Positions 48,416 through 58,113 are shown, counted from the first letter of the stretch. The stretch is 64,000 bases of DNA from Cyclobacteriaceae bacterium (GCA_016787565.1 JAEUUG010000016.1:186001-250000); one strand, 5' to 3'. A program made the numbers and translations. The notes: generated from the letters alone by a model not told the origin.

Positions 48416-50196
48416 CAACAGCCGAGCTCCTCTCCTTTTACGCAAAAAGAAAAACAGACTTTTCGCTTTTGCTGGATCAGGCAAAAATGAAAATCAACTG
48501 GATTTCTAATTTACGGCTAATCACCGCATTGGCCATTGTTGTACTTCTCTATGTAGGTTTTTCAAACTTTGCGTTATTATATGGATTGATACCCTTGCTA
48601 TTTCTTTTCGTTTTGCTCATGCAAAAACACGGAAAGCTTTTTCAGGAAAAAATACACCTCGAAAATCTGGTGAAGATCAATCAAACTGAAATCGCTGCGC
48701 TGCAGGGCGATTATACCAGCCTGGCAACAGGTGCAGAATTTATACAAGTACAGCACCCCTACTCGTACGATCTGGATCTGTTTGGTGAGGGTTCGTTGTT
48801 TCAACATATCAATCGCTGTGGAACCTTCAGCGGTAAAAATACATTAGCCAACCATCTTGCGCATCCGCTTTCAACTGCTGACGCCATCCAAAAACGACAA
48901 CAAGCCCATGCAGAACTCATCCCAAAAACAGAATTCCGGCAACATGTACTGGCGTATGGCATGGAGGTAGGTGATCAACCCGATGATCGCAATCAATTAA
49001 AAGAATGGATTGAACACCCTTCATTTCTCTATCCAAAGAAATTCTACCGGTATTTTCTCATGATTGTTCCGGCCCTGACCGTGTTTACCGTTAGCGCAGC
49101 ATTTATTTGGAGTGCGCTGACTCCGGGTGCCGTTTTATTGGCCGGATTTCAATGGGCATTTCTCGGTTTTCACCTGAAGCGCGTAACTATCTTTCATCAG
49201 TATATCAGTCGGAAAAAAATGGTGTTGGAGAAATTCGCTCGCGTACTCCGCATCATCCAGCAGGAAAAATTTAATTCATCTTTACTAAAGCAGATTTCTG
49301 ACAAAGCACATGAGGCTGATCAAAAAGTTCAGGCTCTCGCATCACTCGTTAATGCCCTTGATGCACGCCAGAACAGTATGACCAATCTGGTAGTGAACAG
49401 TCTTTTGCTCTATGATCTGCAATGCATTTACAGACTTGAAAAATGGAAAGACAGAAATGCAGCCAACTTACTATCCTGGATTGATTTGGTCAGTGAAACC
49501 GAAGCACTATGCAGCATCAGCACATTTGCGTTTAGTCATAACGACTTTAGCTTTCCCACCATTTCAACGAGCCTTACCATCACTGCTAAAGGCTTAGGGC
49601 ATCCGCTTATCCATGCGCAGGAACGGGTAACAAATGATTTGGAAATGAATCCGCATCAATCCGTGCTCATCATTACAGGTGCAAACATGGCAGGGAAGAG
49701 TACATTTCTGCGAACACTGGGAGTCAACGTTGTACTGGCTTTAGCCGGTGCTCCGGTTTGCGCATCAGCTTTTGAATGTCCGGTGCTGCAACTCCGCAGT
49801 GGTATGCGCACAACGGATTCGCTGAAAGATCATCAGTCCTACTTCTATGCGGAGCTCAACCGACTTAAATCCATCATGGATGAACTGCGAAATGATCAAC
49901 CCCTGCTCATTCTGCTGGATGAAATCCTGAAAGGAACAAATTCTACCGATAAGCAGTCTGGTTCGATTGCGCTGGTTAAACAATTATTGCATCATCCATG
50001 CCTGGCTGTTATCGCCACACACGATATTGTGTTAGGCGAACTGGAAAAAGAATATCCTGGAAGCATTCGCAACTTTTGTTTTGAGGCTAGTATTGAAAAT
50101 GAACAGCTTCACTTCGACTACAAGCTCAAAACAGGAGTTGCCACAAAAATGAACGCTACCTTTTTGATGAAAAAAATGGGCATCATACCCGCCTGA
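48412..50196 (+). CDS. Membrane-anchored MutS-family ATPase
   Basis: A 594-residue protein: two TM pairs (about 34-65 and 206-245), helical lever region, then a MutS domain-V ATPase (410-590): TGANMAGKSTFLRTLG (Walker A, near 423), CPVLQLRSGMRTTDSLKDHQSYFYAELNRLK, LLILLDEILKGTNSTDKQSGS (Walker B and signature) and AVIATHDIVLGEL. It lacks the DNA mismatch-binding domain I and connector, so it is not a repair MutS; the TM segments place it in the membrane. Known in Bacteroidota as MutS-related. It overlaps fRMsr by four bases. Function unknown. Confidence 0.88.
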   Translation: MTTAELLSFYAKRKTDFSLLLDQAKMKINWISNLRLITALAIVVLLYVGFSNFALLYGLIPLLFLFVLLMQKHGKLFQEKIHLENLVKINQTEIAALQGDYTSLATGAEFIQVQHPYSYDLDLFGEGSLFQHINRCGTFSGKNTLANHLAHPLSTADAIQKRQQAHAELIPKTEFRQHVLAYGMEVGDQPDDRNQLKEWIEHPSFLYPKKFYRYFLMIVPALTVFTVSAAFIWSALTPGAVLLAGFQWAFLGFHLKRVTIFHQYISRKKMVLEKFARVLRIIQQEKFNSSLLKQISDKAHEADQKVQALASLVNALDARQNSMTNLVVNSLLLYDLQCIYRLEKWKDRNAANLLSWIDLVSETEALCSISTFAFSHNDFSFPTISTSLTITAKGLGHPLIHAQERVTNDLEMNPHQSVLIITGANMAGKSTFLRTLGVNVVLALAGAPVCASAFECPVLQLRSGMRTTDSLKDHQSYFYAELNRLKSIMDELRNDQPLLILLDEILKGTNSTDKQSGSIALVKQLLHHPCLAVIATHDIVLGELEKEYPGSIRNFCFEASIENEQLHFDYKLKTGVATKMNATFLMKKMGIIPA

Positions 50197-50246
50197 CTTT
50201 CCCTAGAGATTTGTTTACATTCGTAAACCGAAGACTCATACTCTAT

Positions 50247-51242
50247 ATGAAAGCATTTTTTACTTCCATAGTGCTTACTCTTATTAGCATCGCAGCCCTG
50301 GCTCAGTTGGGTGCAAAAACTCAGGGCACTAAAATTTATGGCACCTGGCAAAATAACAGTTTTGGTTATCAGATGACACTGATTTTAAATACTGACGGTA
50401 GTGGTGAATTTGATGGTGAAGTAATAAAATTTTCAACACAGGCCAACACACTAAGTATTACCCAAAGCGGAACAAAAACAAATTACAGTTTCAATCTTCA
50501 AAATAATTCTTTGACTGTTTCAGGTGGTGACCTGGATCAACCTATTACTTTTATTCGGAGTGGAACAAATTCCGAAGGGGCAACTGTCATAACCCAACAA
50601 TCTACATCATCCGTAAGCAACCCACAACGATTAATCGGAGTGTGGTCAAATTACGGAGAGAGCATTGAATTTCAATCGAACAACCAATGCATTTACCAAA
50701 GTCGAACTTTTCCGTACACAGCCTCTGGCAATCAAATCACACTTCAAACAACACAAGGCAATGTGACGATGGGCTATACTGTCGATGGAAATGAATTATC
50801 CTTAACCATAAATGGCCAAAACTTTGTGTACATCCGCGGTAACGCAGCACCTGGTACTGGCAATGCAAACAAAACAACTTCAGGAAATAAAAATTTAGAC
50901 CTGAGCCTTGTCGGGAAATGGTGCTACGTGAATGTTACTTCCACGAATAGTGGCGGAACAAGTTCTGATGAGTGCATCACCATCAATGCGAACGGAACAT
51001 ATGAATACTACAGTGAACGTTCGATGAGTGTGAATACGAATGCCTTTGCCGGGGGTACAAATTCACAAAGCAGCGATCGTGGTACTTGGTGGATAGAAGG
51101 TGATCGGATTCATTATACTTCTCAATCGCAGGGACCGGGCTCGTATCAATTACAAAAAAGAAATCATCCCAAAAATGGTGATCCCATGATTATACTGGAT
51201 GGCACAACCTATGTAACATATTATCAAAAAGCACCCTGGTAG
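50247..51242 (+). CDS. Exported lipocalin-like repeat protein, 331 aa
   Basis: Signal peptide (1-18, ending ALAQ). Three beta-domains of about 100 residues follow, each opening with a G-x-W motif: KIYGTWQNNSFGYQ (about 30), RLIGVWSNYGESI (about 130) and LVGKWCYVNVTSTN (about 230), with lipocalin-like strand patterns (LTVSGGDL, LSLTING). Between the second and third lies a Gly/Asn/Thr-rich linker. ATG at 50247 chosen over TTG at 50211. Likely periplasmic or surface; ligand unknown. 50 bases after the MutS-like gene; no promoter of high quality. Confidence 0.8.
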   Translation: MKAFFTSIVLTLISIAALAQLGAKTQGTKIYGTWQNNSFGYQMTLILNTDGSGEFDGEVIKFSTQANTLSITQSGTKTNYSFNLQNNSLTVSGGDLDQPITFIRSGTNSEGATVITQQSTSSVSNPQRLIGVWSNYGESIEFQSNNQCIYQSRTFPYTASGNQITLQTTQGNVTMGYTVDGNELSLTINGQNFVYIRGNAAPGTGNANKTTSGNKNLDLSLVGKWCYVNVTSTNSGGTSSDECITINANGTYEYYSERSMSVNTNAFAGGTNSQSSDRGTWWIEGDRIHYTSQSQGPGSYQLQKRNHPKNGDPMIILDGTTYVTYYQKAPW

Positions 51243-51270
51243 AATTTTCGATATCCCAATAAAAATCATC

Positions 51271-52407
51271 ATGCAAAACAGAAGAAACTGGCTAAAATCT
51301 ACACTGGCTTTAACGGCTGGTTTGCCGCTAAGTGCATCCCTCGTGCAATCACTACTGGCGGCTCCGGTTGGTGAGACAGAAAAAAACTTTTGGTTAAACT
51401 ATCCTGCGGCAGCTTTTAAAATCAGGTTGAATGCCAATGAAAATCCATATGGCCCTTCGGAAAAAGCGAGGAAGGCGGTTCAGGAAATTCTCCATGAAGG
51501 AAATCGCTACCCGTTTGATACCGTTGGTGAGATGAAAGAAATTCTTGCTAAGAAAGAAGGAGTAACACCCGATCATATCGCCTTGGGTTCCGGTTCCGGT
51601 GAATTACTTTGTGTAGCCGGTGTAGCTTTTGGGCTGGAGGGCGGAAGCGTGCTTTCAGGTTTTCCAACGTTCCCGATGCTGATGAATTATGCAGAAGTAT
51701 TTCAAGCCCGATGGGATAAGGTAAATTTGAATGAAAACCTTGAGTTCGATTATACGGCCCTCGCTTCACAAATTAAACATGACACACGCCTTGTATTCAT
51801 CTGCAACCCAAATAATCCAACGGGTACATTGGTTGATCCGAAAATTGTGAAATCGTTTTGCGAAGAAGTATCCGGGAAAGTGACGGTTTATGCCGATGAA
51901 GCTTACCTGGAATTTCTGGAACCTCACCAGCAGGTGAGCATGGTTGATCTGGTGAAGCAGAATAAAAATGTCATCGTATCGCGTACCTTCTCAAAAATTT
52001 ACGGCCTGGCCGGCCTCCGCATCGGATATGTTGTTGCTAAGCCCGATCTGATACGAAAAATGTCGCGCTATGGAATGTCAATGCCCAGTCAAACCGCCAT
52101 CGCTGCAGCCAAAGCATCATTGGGTGATGACGCATTCATGTCCTTAACACGAAACAAAAATGCAGAGGCGCGTCAGCATCTTACACGCTACCTCGACAAG
52201 AAAAAATATTTCTACGGAAAATCGCACACCAACTTTGTTTTCTTCGAACCAAAATCAAGTGCCCTTCAAATTATGACTACGCTAGCCGATAAAGGCATCG
52301 GTATTCGTACGTGGGACTACCAGCAAAAGCAATGGTGTCGCATCAGCATCGGCACGCTGGATGAAATGAACGTATTAACAAAAGCTTTTGAGGAAATGCG
52401 TGTTTAA
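51271..52407 (+). CDS. Tat-exported PLP aminotransferase (HisC-like, class I/II)
   Basis: A 378-residue aminotransferase with a twin-arginine signal: NRRNWLKSTLALTAGLPLSA (residues 3-22) then AAP before the mature start. Core: IRLNANENPYGPS, GSGSGELLCVAGVAFG, IFICNPNNPTGT-like FICNPNNPTGTLVD, ADEAYLEFLE, VSRTFSKIYGLAGLRIGYVV with the PLP Lys. It thus is a complete fold-type I enzyme, related to histidinol-phosphate aminotransferase, but exported with its cofactor. True HisC is cytosolic, so histidine synthesis is unlikely. Alone on the plus strand; converges with a ZIP gene two bases away. Role in periplasmic amino-acid chemistry is inferred. Confidence 0.87.
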   Translation: MQNRRNWLKSTLALTAGLPLSASLVQSLLAAPVGETEKNFWLNYPAAAFKIRLNANENPYGPSEKARKAVQEILHEGNRYPFDTVGEMKEILAKKEGVTPDHIALGSGSGELLCVAGVAFGLEGGSVLSGFPTFPMLMNYAEVFQARWDKVNLNENLEFDYTALASQIKHDTRLVFICNPNNPTGTLVDPKIVKSFCEEVSGKVTVYADEAYLEFLEPHQQVSMVDLVKQNKNVIVSRTFSKIYGLAGLRIGYVVAKPDLIRKMSRYGMSMPSQTAIAAAKASLGDDAFMSLTRNKNAEARQHLTRYLDKKKYFYGKSHTNFVFFEPKSSALQIMTTLADKGIGIRTWDYQQKQWCRISIGTLDEMNVLTKAFEEMRV

Positions 52408-52409
52408 TA

Positions 52410-53177
52410 TTAAATCACATACTCCACACCAACTGCAACGAGTGCTCCGAAGACTGCAACGGCAAGCTTACGCGCATTAAAGTGATGTTCCGGACTACTT
52501 TCAAAAACAATGGTGGTGGAGATGTGCAAAAAATTTCCACTAACCAAAGCGTACAAATAGATTAAACTTGTTGCCGACAAGATTTCGGCATCCGCCAGAT
52601 AGGTGCTGATCAACAGCCCAACCGGTGCCGCCAGCGAAAACCCAATAAGATACGGCAATGCTTTATTACGTGAATGAAGCTGAAATGCCAAAACAGTCAT
52701 CAAGGCAAAAGCAGCCGGAGCACGGTGTAACGCAATACCCAGCAGAATTGCATTCACATCATGAAGGGGACCCATGTTGGCAGGTTGCGCTAGCATTCCA
52801 CCTTCGAGAAAGGCATGAATACACAGAGCGGTCAGCAGCACTAACGCAGAAACAGACCGATGATGATGTCCGTGATGATGGTCATGATCGTGATGGTGAT
52901 CACTGGTATGAATATGACCATGTTCAACACCTGAGGTAAAATACTCCAGAAACTGTTGTAAAAAAAATCCGGCCAGCACAAACAAACCAATGAGTTCAAG
53001 CCCCAGATTTTGCCGGAATAATTCTGGCAGAATATGAATAACGGTAATCGCAAAAAGATATGCTCCGGCAAATACCAGCAACAATTTATAGTTTGTGTTT
53101 TTGCCTTTTGGCACCAGGTAAATTAACAGCCCCGAAATGAGCGGTGTGAAAAACAAAACGAGAAGCTTGATACTCAT
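52410..53177 (-). CDS. ZIP-family metal transporter
   Basis: A 255-residue inner-membrane protein with eight TM helices. Seen: a His-rich cytosolic loop between TM3 and TM4 (about residues 85-107; GHIHTSDHHHDHDHHHGHHH), TM4 with LCIHAFLEGGML and TM5 with GIALHRAPAAFALM, the metal-binding HxxxE and HxxPxxF residues of ZIP. Substrate zinc or iron by family. Upstream neighbour on the strand is apbE at 15 bases, so both may form an operon. Stop to aminotransferase stop is two bases. Confidence 0.93.
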   Translation of the reverse strand: MSIKLLVLFFTPLISGLLIYLVPKGKNTNYKLLLVFAGAYLFAITVIHILPELFRQNLGLELIGLFVLAGFFLQQFLEYFTSGVEHGHIHTSDHHHDHDHHHGHHHRSVSALVLLTALCIHAFLEGGMLAQPANMGPLHDVNAILLGIALHRAPAAFALMTVLAFQLHSRNKALPYLIGFSLAAPVGLLISTYLADAEILSATSLIYLYALVSGNFLHISTTIVFESSPEHHFNARKLAVAVFGALVAVGVEYVI

Positions 53178-53192
53178 GCGTGGAGGTAAAGT

Positions 53193-54224
53193 CTATTTTT
53201 CTATTCTAATGTTGGATCGTATACCCTCAGTAACAAAAGTTGCCAGCGTACCTTCAGGCGTTGAGTAAATAAGAAAGACATCCAGCTCAGGGTGTTCTTT
53301 CAAAAATATCATCGCCTTCTCATGCCCCATCACCATCAGGGCAGTACCCCAGGCATCAGCCGTTGCACAATCTGAAGAGAAAACCGAAGCACTCAACAAC
53401 GCCTGCTGAGCAGGATAACCTGTTTCAGGATTGATGGTGTGTGAGAATTTCCGTCCATCTACAACATGGTAATTGAAATAACTTCCGGAGGTTGTAAACG
53501 ACCGATCGGTTAGCGCAATGTATGCTTTGAAGAATTGGTCATCGCGTGTGGAGTTGGGATCCAAAATTCCAATTTCCCATGGCTTCCCCGATTTCAAATT
53601 CTTTCCAATGGCCATACCTTCACCACCCAATTCAACCAGCATGTTTCGGATACCTTTCTTCTTCAAAAAATCGGTAATAACATCTGCACCATATCCCTGC
53701 CCTATTCCGCCAAAATCAAGCTGTACGTTCGGATCCAGTTTTTGAACACTGTCTCTCGTCAGTCTGATTTTTTCAAAACCAACAAAATGCATGATCGAAT
53801 CAATTTGATTGGGTTTGGGATTGATCTGTTTTCCCGGACCAAACCCCCACACATTCACCAACGGCATTACCGTTGGATCAAATGCACCTTTTGAAAAAGC
53901 AAAAACTTCTTGTGCCTTCTTCAATGGTGGATACAAATACGGTAGATTAAAAGCTATGCCCGTAGTGTGCCTGTTAAAACGTGATACTTCGGAGGATGTG
54001 TCGTAATTGTTAATGGACTTGTTTACAACCGCCAACAACGAATCAATTTCATTTTTAAAATCTCGTTGCTTACTGTCAAAATAGGTGATGTGATAGGTGG
54101 TGCCCATGGTTCTTCCTTCCACGCGAATGGGTTCATCTGAATTACCCCTTCGATACCAGGAAACCACTAAAATGGAAAGCAGGAGAATAGCCGAGTAGAT
54201 AATGTTTTTCTTGCGGGCGTCCAT
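53193..54224 (-). CDS. apbE: FAD:protein FMN transferase ApbE
   Basis: A 343-residue periplasmic, membrane-anchored enzyme that attaches FMN to Thr of target proteins such as RnfG/NqrC. TM at 6-22 (NIIYSAILLLSILVVSW), then EGRTMGTTYHITY, DPTVMPLVNVWGFGPG, DFGGIGQGYGADVI, LGGEGMAIG, and the C-terminal FSHTINPETGYPA, SDCATADAWGTALMVMG with metal Asp/Thr residues. ATG at 54224 chosen; an ATG at 54254 adds ten residues. 15 bases ahead of the ZIP gene. No Nqr/Rnf target in the window. Confidence 0.94.
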   Translation of the reverse strand: MDARKKNIIYSAILLLSILVVSWYRRGNSDEPIRVEGRTMGTTYHITYFDSKQRDFKNEIDSLLAVVNKSINNYDTSSEVSRFNRHTTGIAFNLPYLYPPLKKAQEVFAFSKGAFDPTVMPLVNVWGFGPGKQINPKPNQIDSIMHFVGFEKIRLTRDSVQKLDPNVQLDFGGIGQGYGADVITDFLKKKGIRNMLVELGGEGMAIGKNLKSGKPWEIGILDPNSTRDDQFFKAYIALTDRSFTTSGSYFNYHVVDGRKFSHTINPETGYPAQQALLSASVFSSDCATADAWGTALMVMGHEKAMIFLKEHPELDVFLIYSTPEGTLATFVTEGIRSNIRIEK

Positions 54225-54356
54225 GATCTTGAATTCGTAGCGCAAGTTAAACATTTTGTTCTAAATGCAACATTGTTGCTAAATGAGTTATGGCGAATAC
54301 CCATAGTTGTGACAGGTTCAAAAAAGTCGTAAATCGTATCGTATATTCTATTACGA

Positions 54357-55388
54357 ATGCGCGAGGATTATTTGCAAGGAGAGGGCGAAGGACAGAATGC
54401 CGCAGAGAAGGAAATTGAAAAAGCGTTACGCCCACTTTCATTTCATGATTTTACCGGACAACAAAAAATTGTTGATAACATTAAAGTGTTTGTGCAGGCT
54501 GCCAAACAACGCGGTGAATCACTTGACCACGTGCTGCTACACGGTCCGCCCGGACTTGGAAAAACAACTTTGTCGCACATTATTGCCAACGAACTTGAGT
54601 CTAGCATAAAGATTACATCAGGTCCGGTGCTGGATAAGCCCAGCGACCTTGCCGGATTGCTGACGAACCTCGAACCACACGATGTTCTTTTCATCGATGA
54701 GATTCATCGCCTCAACCCCATTGTAGAAGAATACCTCTACTCGGCCATGGAAGATTTCAGAATTGATATTATGCTCGATTCCGGACCGAATGCGCGTTCC
54801 GTACAAATCGGACTCAATCCCTTCACATTAATTGGCGCCACAACCCGAGCCGGTCTGCTTACCTCACCATTGCGTGCACGCTTTGGAATAAATGCGCGAT
54901 TAGAATATTACGATTCGGCTTTACTCACAACCATTGTGAAACGGTCAGCCACAATTCTGAACACACCGATGGATGAAGATGCCGCTTATGAAATTGCCCG
55001 AAGAAGCAGAGGCACACCACGTATCTCTAATAATTTGCTGAGAAGGACGCGCGACTTCGCACAGATAAAAGGAGATGGAACCATTACCAGGGAAATTGCA
55101 AAGTTTGCACTCAATGCGTTGGATGTAGATGAAAATGGTTTGGATGAAATGGACAACAGAATTCTATTGACCATCATTGAGAAATTTAAAGGGGGGCCTG
55201 TTGGGCTCACCACGATTGCTACAGCCGTAGGCGAAGAGGCCGAAACAATTGAAGAGGTTTATGAACCCTTTCTGATTCAGGAGGGCTACATTAAAAGAAC
55301 ATCACGCGGAAGAGAAGCAGCAGATCTTGCTTACCGGCACTTGAAGATTGTTCCTCCTCCCTCCAAATCACCCAGCTTGTTTGATTGA
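54357..55388 (+). CDS. ruvB: Holliday junction branch-migration helicase RuvB
   Basis: A 343-residue AAA+ ATPase that drives branch migration with RuvA. Seen: [22 protein letters not shown] (start), [16 protein letters not shown] (Walker A), [24 protein letters not shown] (Walker B), [19 protein letters not shown] (sensor 1, Arg finger), [17 protein letters not shown] (sensor 2), and the RuvB winged helix near the C-terminus ([28 protein letters not shown]). No ruvA or ruvC near. Length fits. Divergent from apbE by 132 bases; no strong -7 box was seen. Confidence 0.96.
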   Translation: MREDYLQGEGEGQNAAEKEIEKALRPLSFHDFTGQQKIVDNIKVFVQAAKQRGESLDHVLLHGPPGLGKTTLSHIIANELESSIKITSGPVLDKPSDLAGLLTNLEPHDVLFIDEIHRLNPIVEEYLYSAMEDFRIDIMLDSGPNARSVQIGLNPFTLIGATTRAGLLTSPLRARFGINARLEYYDSALLTTIVKRSATILNTPMDEDAAYEIARRSRGTPRISNNLLRRTRDFAQIKGDGTITREIAKFALNALDVDENGLDEMDNRILLTIIEKFKGGPVGLTTIATAVGEEAETIEEVYEPFLIQEGYIKRTSRGREAADLAYRHLKIVPPPSKSPSLFD

Positions 55389-55396
55389 AAGTAAAG

Positions 55397-55518
55397 GCTG
55401 TCCTAAAAGTCAATTAAAATTGAATTGTCATTCCGGACTTTGAGCCGGAATCTCATTCTACGGATCAAATCTGATCGCGGGTCAATGCTCGCGATGACCC
55501 GATAACTTTTGAGACAGC
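55397..55518. mobile_element. MITE-like palindromic element, 122 bp
   Basis: GCTGTCCTAAAAGT at 55397-55410 and ACTTTTGAGACAGC at 55505-55518 are inverted repeats (12 of 14 match). Inside, ATTCCGG/CCGGAAT and ATCGCG/CGCGAT form two hairpins, and GTCAT/ATGAC pair across them, the look of small non-autonomous palindromic repeats with GTCATTCCGG cores. No coding capacity. It fills the gap between the convergent ruvB and ndk and may serve both as terminator. No clear target-site duplication is seen. Confidence 0.6.
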
Positions 55519-55532
55519 TTCTACTTAAAACT

Positions 55533-55952
55533 TTAGAAACGCTCTAATCCTGAGAAGAAAAAACTTCCTTCAATCGATGCGTTCTCATCACTATCTGATC
55601 CATGAATGGCATTTGCCTCAATGGATTTGGCAAATAGGTTGCGGATGGTTCCCGGTTCAGCCTTCTGCGGATCAGTGGCACCAATTAGTTTTCTGAAATC
55701 TTCCACAGCATTGTCTTTCTCCAAAATCATGGGAACAATAGCACCAGATGACATATAGGCACAAAGATCACCATAAAAAGGGCGAGCCTTGTGAACGGCA
55801 TAAAACTGTCCGGCACGCTCCGGAGTCAGTTGAGTCTTTTTTATCGCTACAATGCGAAAGCCCGCCTCCTCAATCATTTTGGTAATAGCACCAGTGTTGC
55901 CCGCACCCACTGCATCGGGCTTAATCATCGTAAAAGTTCTGTTTCCAGCCAT
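55533..55952 (-). CDS. ndk: Nucleoside diphosphate kinase
   Basis: A 139-residue kinase that equalises NTP and NDP pools through a phospho-His. Seen: [17 protein letters not shown] (ATP site), [32 protein letters not shown] and [12 protein letters not shown] with the catalytic His near 117. Length fits. The minus-strand TATTTTTG box at 55999-55992 lies about 40 bases upstream. Converges with ruvB across the MITE-like element. Confidence 0.96.
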   Translation of the reverse strand: MAGNRTFTMIKPDAVGAGNTGAITKMIEEAGFRIVAIKKTQLTPERAGQFYAVHKARPFYGDLCAYMSSGAIVPMILEKDNAVEDFRKLIGATDPQKAEPGTIRNLFAKSIEANAIHGSDSDENASIEGSFFFSGLERF

Positions 55953-55991
55953 ATTGAGATATTTGATTTAGTCGATAGTTTAATTCGGGCG

Positions 55992-55999
55992 CAAAAATA
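55992..55999 (-). promoter_or_regulatory. ndk -7 box (TATTTTTG)
   Basis: On the minus strand the box fits TAnnTTTG exactly, 39 bases ahead of the ndk start. The -33 element was not found, so promoter use is uncertain. Confidence 0.35.
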
Positions 56000-56124
56000 G
56001 GAAAAAAGTCCACTGCGAATAGTTTATACAACAGTTTTACAAACCCTATCCATCATTAGGAGTCAGACGTTTCGTGTGTGAAACAAAAAAAATCACCATT
56101 TTTGCCCCTTGCTTTTAAAGCATA

Positions 56125-57138
56125 ATGGAAAATATCGATGCATTTAGGGTTTTTCTGAATCTGCCGCGTAAGGCAGTAATTCTTCCCCACGTGAAGCCCG
56201 ATGCCGATGCATTAGGTTCTTCGTTGGGTCTGGCCCGTTACCTGAACCGTAAGGGGCATGAGGTTACTGTACTATCACCCAGTGACTATCCGGATTTTTT
56301 AAACTGGATGCCAGGCAATGAAAGCGTTGTCGTCTTTGACAAAAAGAAACAGGCTACTGTAAAATCTTTGATTGCGAATGCGGATGTGATTTTTTGTCTT
56401 GACTTTAACAGTCTGACCCGGATTAATGAAATCGGTGAGATGGTGCAGGTATCTACGGGTAAAAAAGTATTGATTGATCACCACCTTGAACCAGACCATT
56501 TTGCGGATTTCGAGCAATGGGATGGTAAGGCCGCATCCACAGCTGAGTTAGTATTCCAACTCATCGAGCAACTGGGCGATGAGGCCCTTGTAGATGCTGA
56601 AATGGCAAATTGCCTTTACGCAGGTATAATGACCGATACCGGAGGCTTCCGGCATTCGAACACCAATTATAAAGTATTTCAAATTGCCTCTAAATTAGTG
56701 GCACACGGGGCAGATCCCTTTACGGTTTCGAAACTTGTATATGATACAAATACAATAGAACGTCTTCGGCTGATGGGCTTTGTGTTGAGTCAGAAACTTC
56801 AGGTTATCCCGAAATTCAGAACAGCTTACATTGCCCTTACCCAGGAAGAATTGAAGCACTTTGGCTCGCAAACAGGCGACACAGAAGGGCTAGTCAATTA
56901 TGGACTGTCGATTAAAGGAATAAAACTTTCGGTATTAATTACCGACCGAAAGGATAGCATCAAACTATCCTTACGGTCATTGGGTGAATTTTCAGTTAAT
57001 GAATTGGCACGAAAACACTTTGAAGGCGGTGGTCACCGAAATGCTGCAGGAGGTCAAACCACGTTGACGCTGGAGCAAACGGTCCAAAAATTTCTTGATC
57101 TATTGCCGGAATACAAACAGCAGCTGTGCGCTGAATAA
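56125..57138 (+). CDS. nrnA: NrnA-type DHH phosphoesterase (oligoribonuclease/pAp phosphatase)
   Basis: A 337-residue DHH/DHHA1 protein that degrades short RNA and 3'-phosphoadenosine-5'-phosphate. Seen: LPHVKPDADALGSSLGLAR (DxD metal), CLDFNSLTR, VLIDHHLEPDHF (DHH motif), GIMTDTGGFRHSNT, and the C-terminal HFEGGGHRNAAGG (GGGH nucleotide site). Length and motifs match. First of a same-strand row that goes on with the FKBP lipoprotein genes after 54 bases, so probably their leading gene. Confidence 0.95.
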   Translation: MENIDAFRVFLNLPRKAVILPHVKPDADALGSSLGLARYLNRKGHEVTVLSPSDYPDFLNWMPGNESVVVFDKKKQATVKSLIANADVIFCLDFNSLTRINEIGEMVQVSTGKKVLIDHHLEPDHFADFEQWDGKAASTAELVFQLIEQLGDEALVDAEMANCLYAGIMTDTGGFRHSNTNYKVFQIASKLVAHGADPFTVSKLVYDTNTIERLRLMGFVLSQKLQVIPKFRTAYIALTQEELKHFGSQTGDTEGLVNYGLSIKGIKLSVLITDRKDSIKLSLRSLGEFSVNELARKHFEGGGHRNAAGGQTTLTLEQTVQKFLDLLPEYKQQLCAE

Positions 57139-57192
57139 ATTTTTTGAACATTACAACGAAATCATTCCTAATACTGTCTAAACAAAACAAAC

Positions 57193-58089
57193 ATGATTAA
57201 AATCCAGAATCCGCTGAACGTAGTGAACAAACTTTTAACATTCAGCCTGTTACTGCTGGCCTTTGCAGCCTGTAACAAATCAGAGCGAGAAACACCGAAT
57301 GGTTTTAAATTCACAGTACTAAAAACCGGTGATGGCATTTTACCAAAGAAAGATCAGATTTTGGTTTTCAATTATATACTGAAAGATTCAAAGGATTCAG
57401 TTTGGTCAGACACAAGCAAAGATGGCGTTCCCGGTGCCATCATGATTAATGACAGCAGCCAGATAGCCTCTGAAAATGGCATGGTACAAATGTTCCGCAT
57501 GCTATCGAAAGGTGACAGTGTTCAGGTAAAAATGCCGGTCACAAAATTCTTTAAGGATATTGTGGGTTCTCCCTCAACACCTCCGGGAGTTGACACAACC
57601 CTGAGCATTTATTACACAATAGGGGTTAAAGATTTTATGGCACTGGAGCAATACCAAACCTATGCAACCAACTTACAAGCCTCTGTTGAGACGAAAAAAA
57701 TTGAAGACTACTTAAAAGACAATGGCATTACCACTCAACAAGATCCCAGTGGAATGCGCTATGTACTATATAACACAACAGGAAAAGCAAAACCAACGGC
57801 TGAAAATTGTGTGGAAGTCAAGTACACGGGTAAGTTCATGGAGAACGGTCAGATTTTTGATGCAAGTGAAAAAATTGCTTTTCCGCTTAACCAAGTTATT
57901 GAAGGCTGGCGACTGGGCATTCCTTTATTAGGAATCGGTGACTCTGCTACATTATTTATTCCCTCTTCACTGGGGTATGGACCAAGAGGTTATCCGGGTG
58001 CGATTCCCCCCAATGCAATTTTAATTTTCGATGTAACGTTATTAGGCATCGGCAATGGTTTTGATGAAGCAACAAGGACTTGTAAGTAA
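57193..58089 (+). CDS. FKBP-type prolyl isomerase lipoprotein, two-domain (FKBP-1)
   Basis: A 298-residue lipoprotein: signal with lipobox AFAAC (Cys about 27). Domain 1 (about 35-152; FKFTVLKTGDGILPKKDQILVFNYIL) has FKBP-like strands but lacks pocket residues; domain 2 (190-292) is a full FKBP: VEVKYTGKFMENGQIFDAS (Tyr, Phe-Asp), VIEGWRLGIPLL (pocket Trp), and IPSSLGYGPRGYPGAIPPNAILIFDV (Tyr). It would be periplasmic, lipid anchored, with cis-trans isomerase activity by domain 2 only. First of five tandem paralogues. Confidence 0.9.
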   Translation: MIKIQNPLNVVNKLLTFSLLLLAFAACNKSERETPNGFKFTVLKTGDGILPKKDQILVFNYILKDSKDSVWSDTSKDGVPGAIMINDSSQIASENGMVQMFRMLSKGDSVQVKMPVTKFFKDIVGSPSTPPGVDTTLSIYYTIGVKDFMALEQYQTYATNLQASVETKKIEDYLKDNGITTQQDPSGMRYVLYNTTGKAKPTAENCVEVKYTGKFMENGQIFDASEKIAFPLNQVIEGWRLGIPLLGIGDSATLFIPSSLGYGPRGYPGAIPPNAILIFDVTLLGIGNGFDEATRTCK

Positions 58090-58113
58090 ATAGATGGACG
58101 ATAAGTATTCCGC

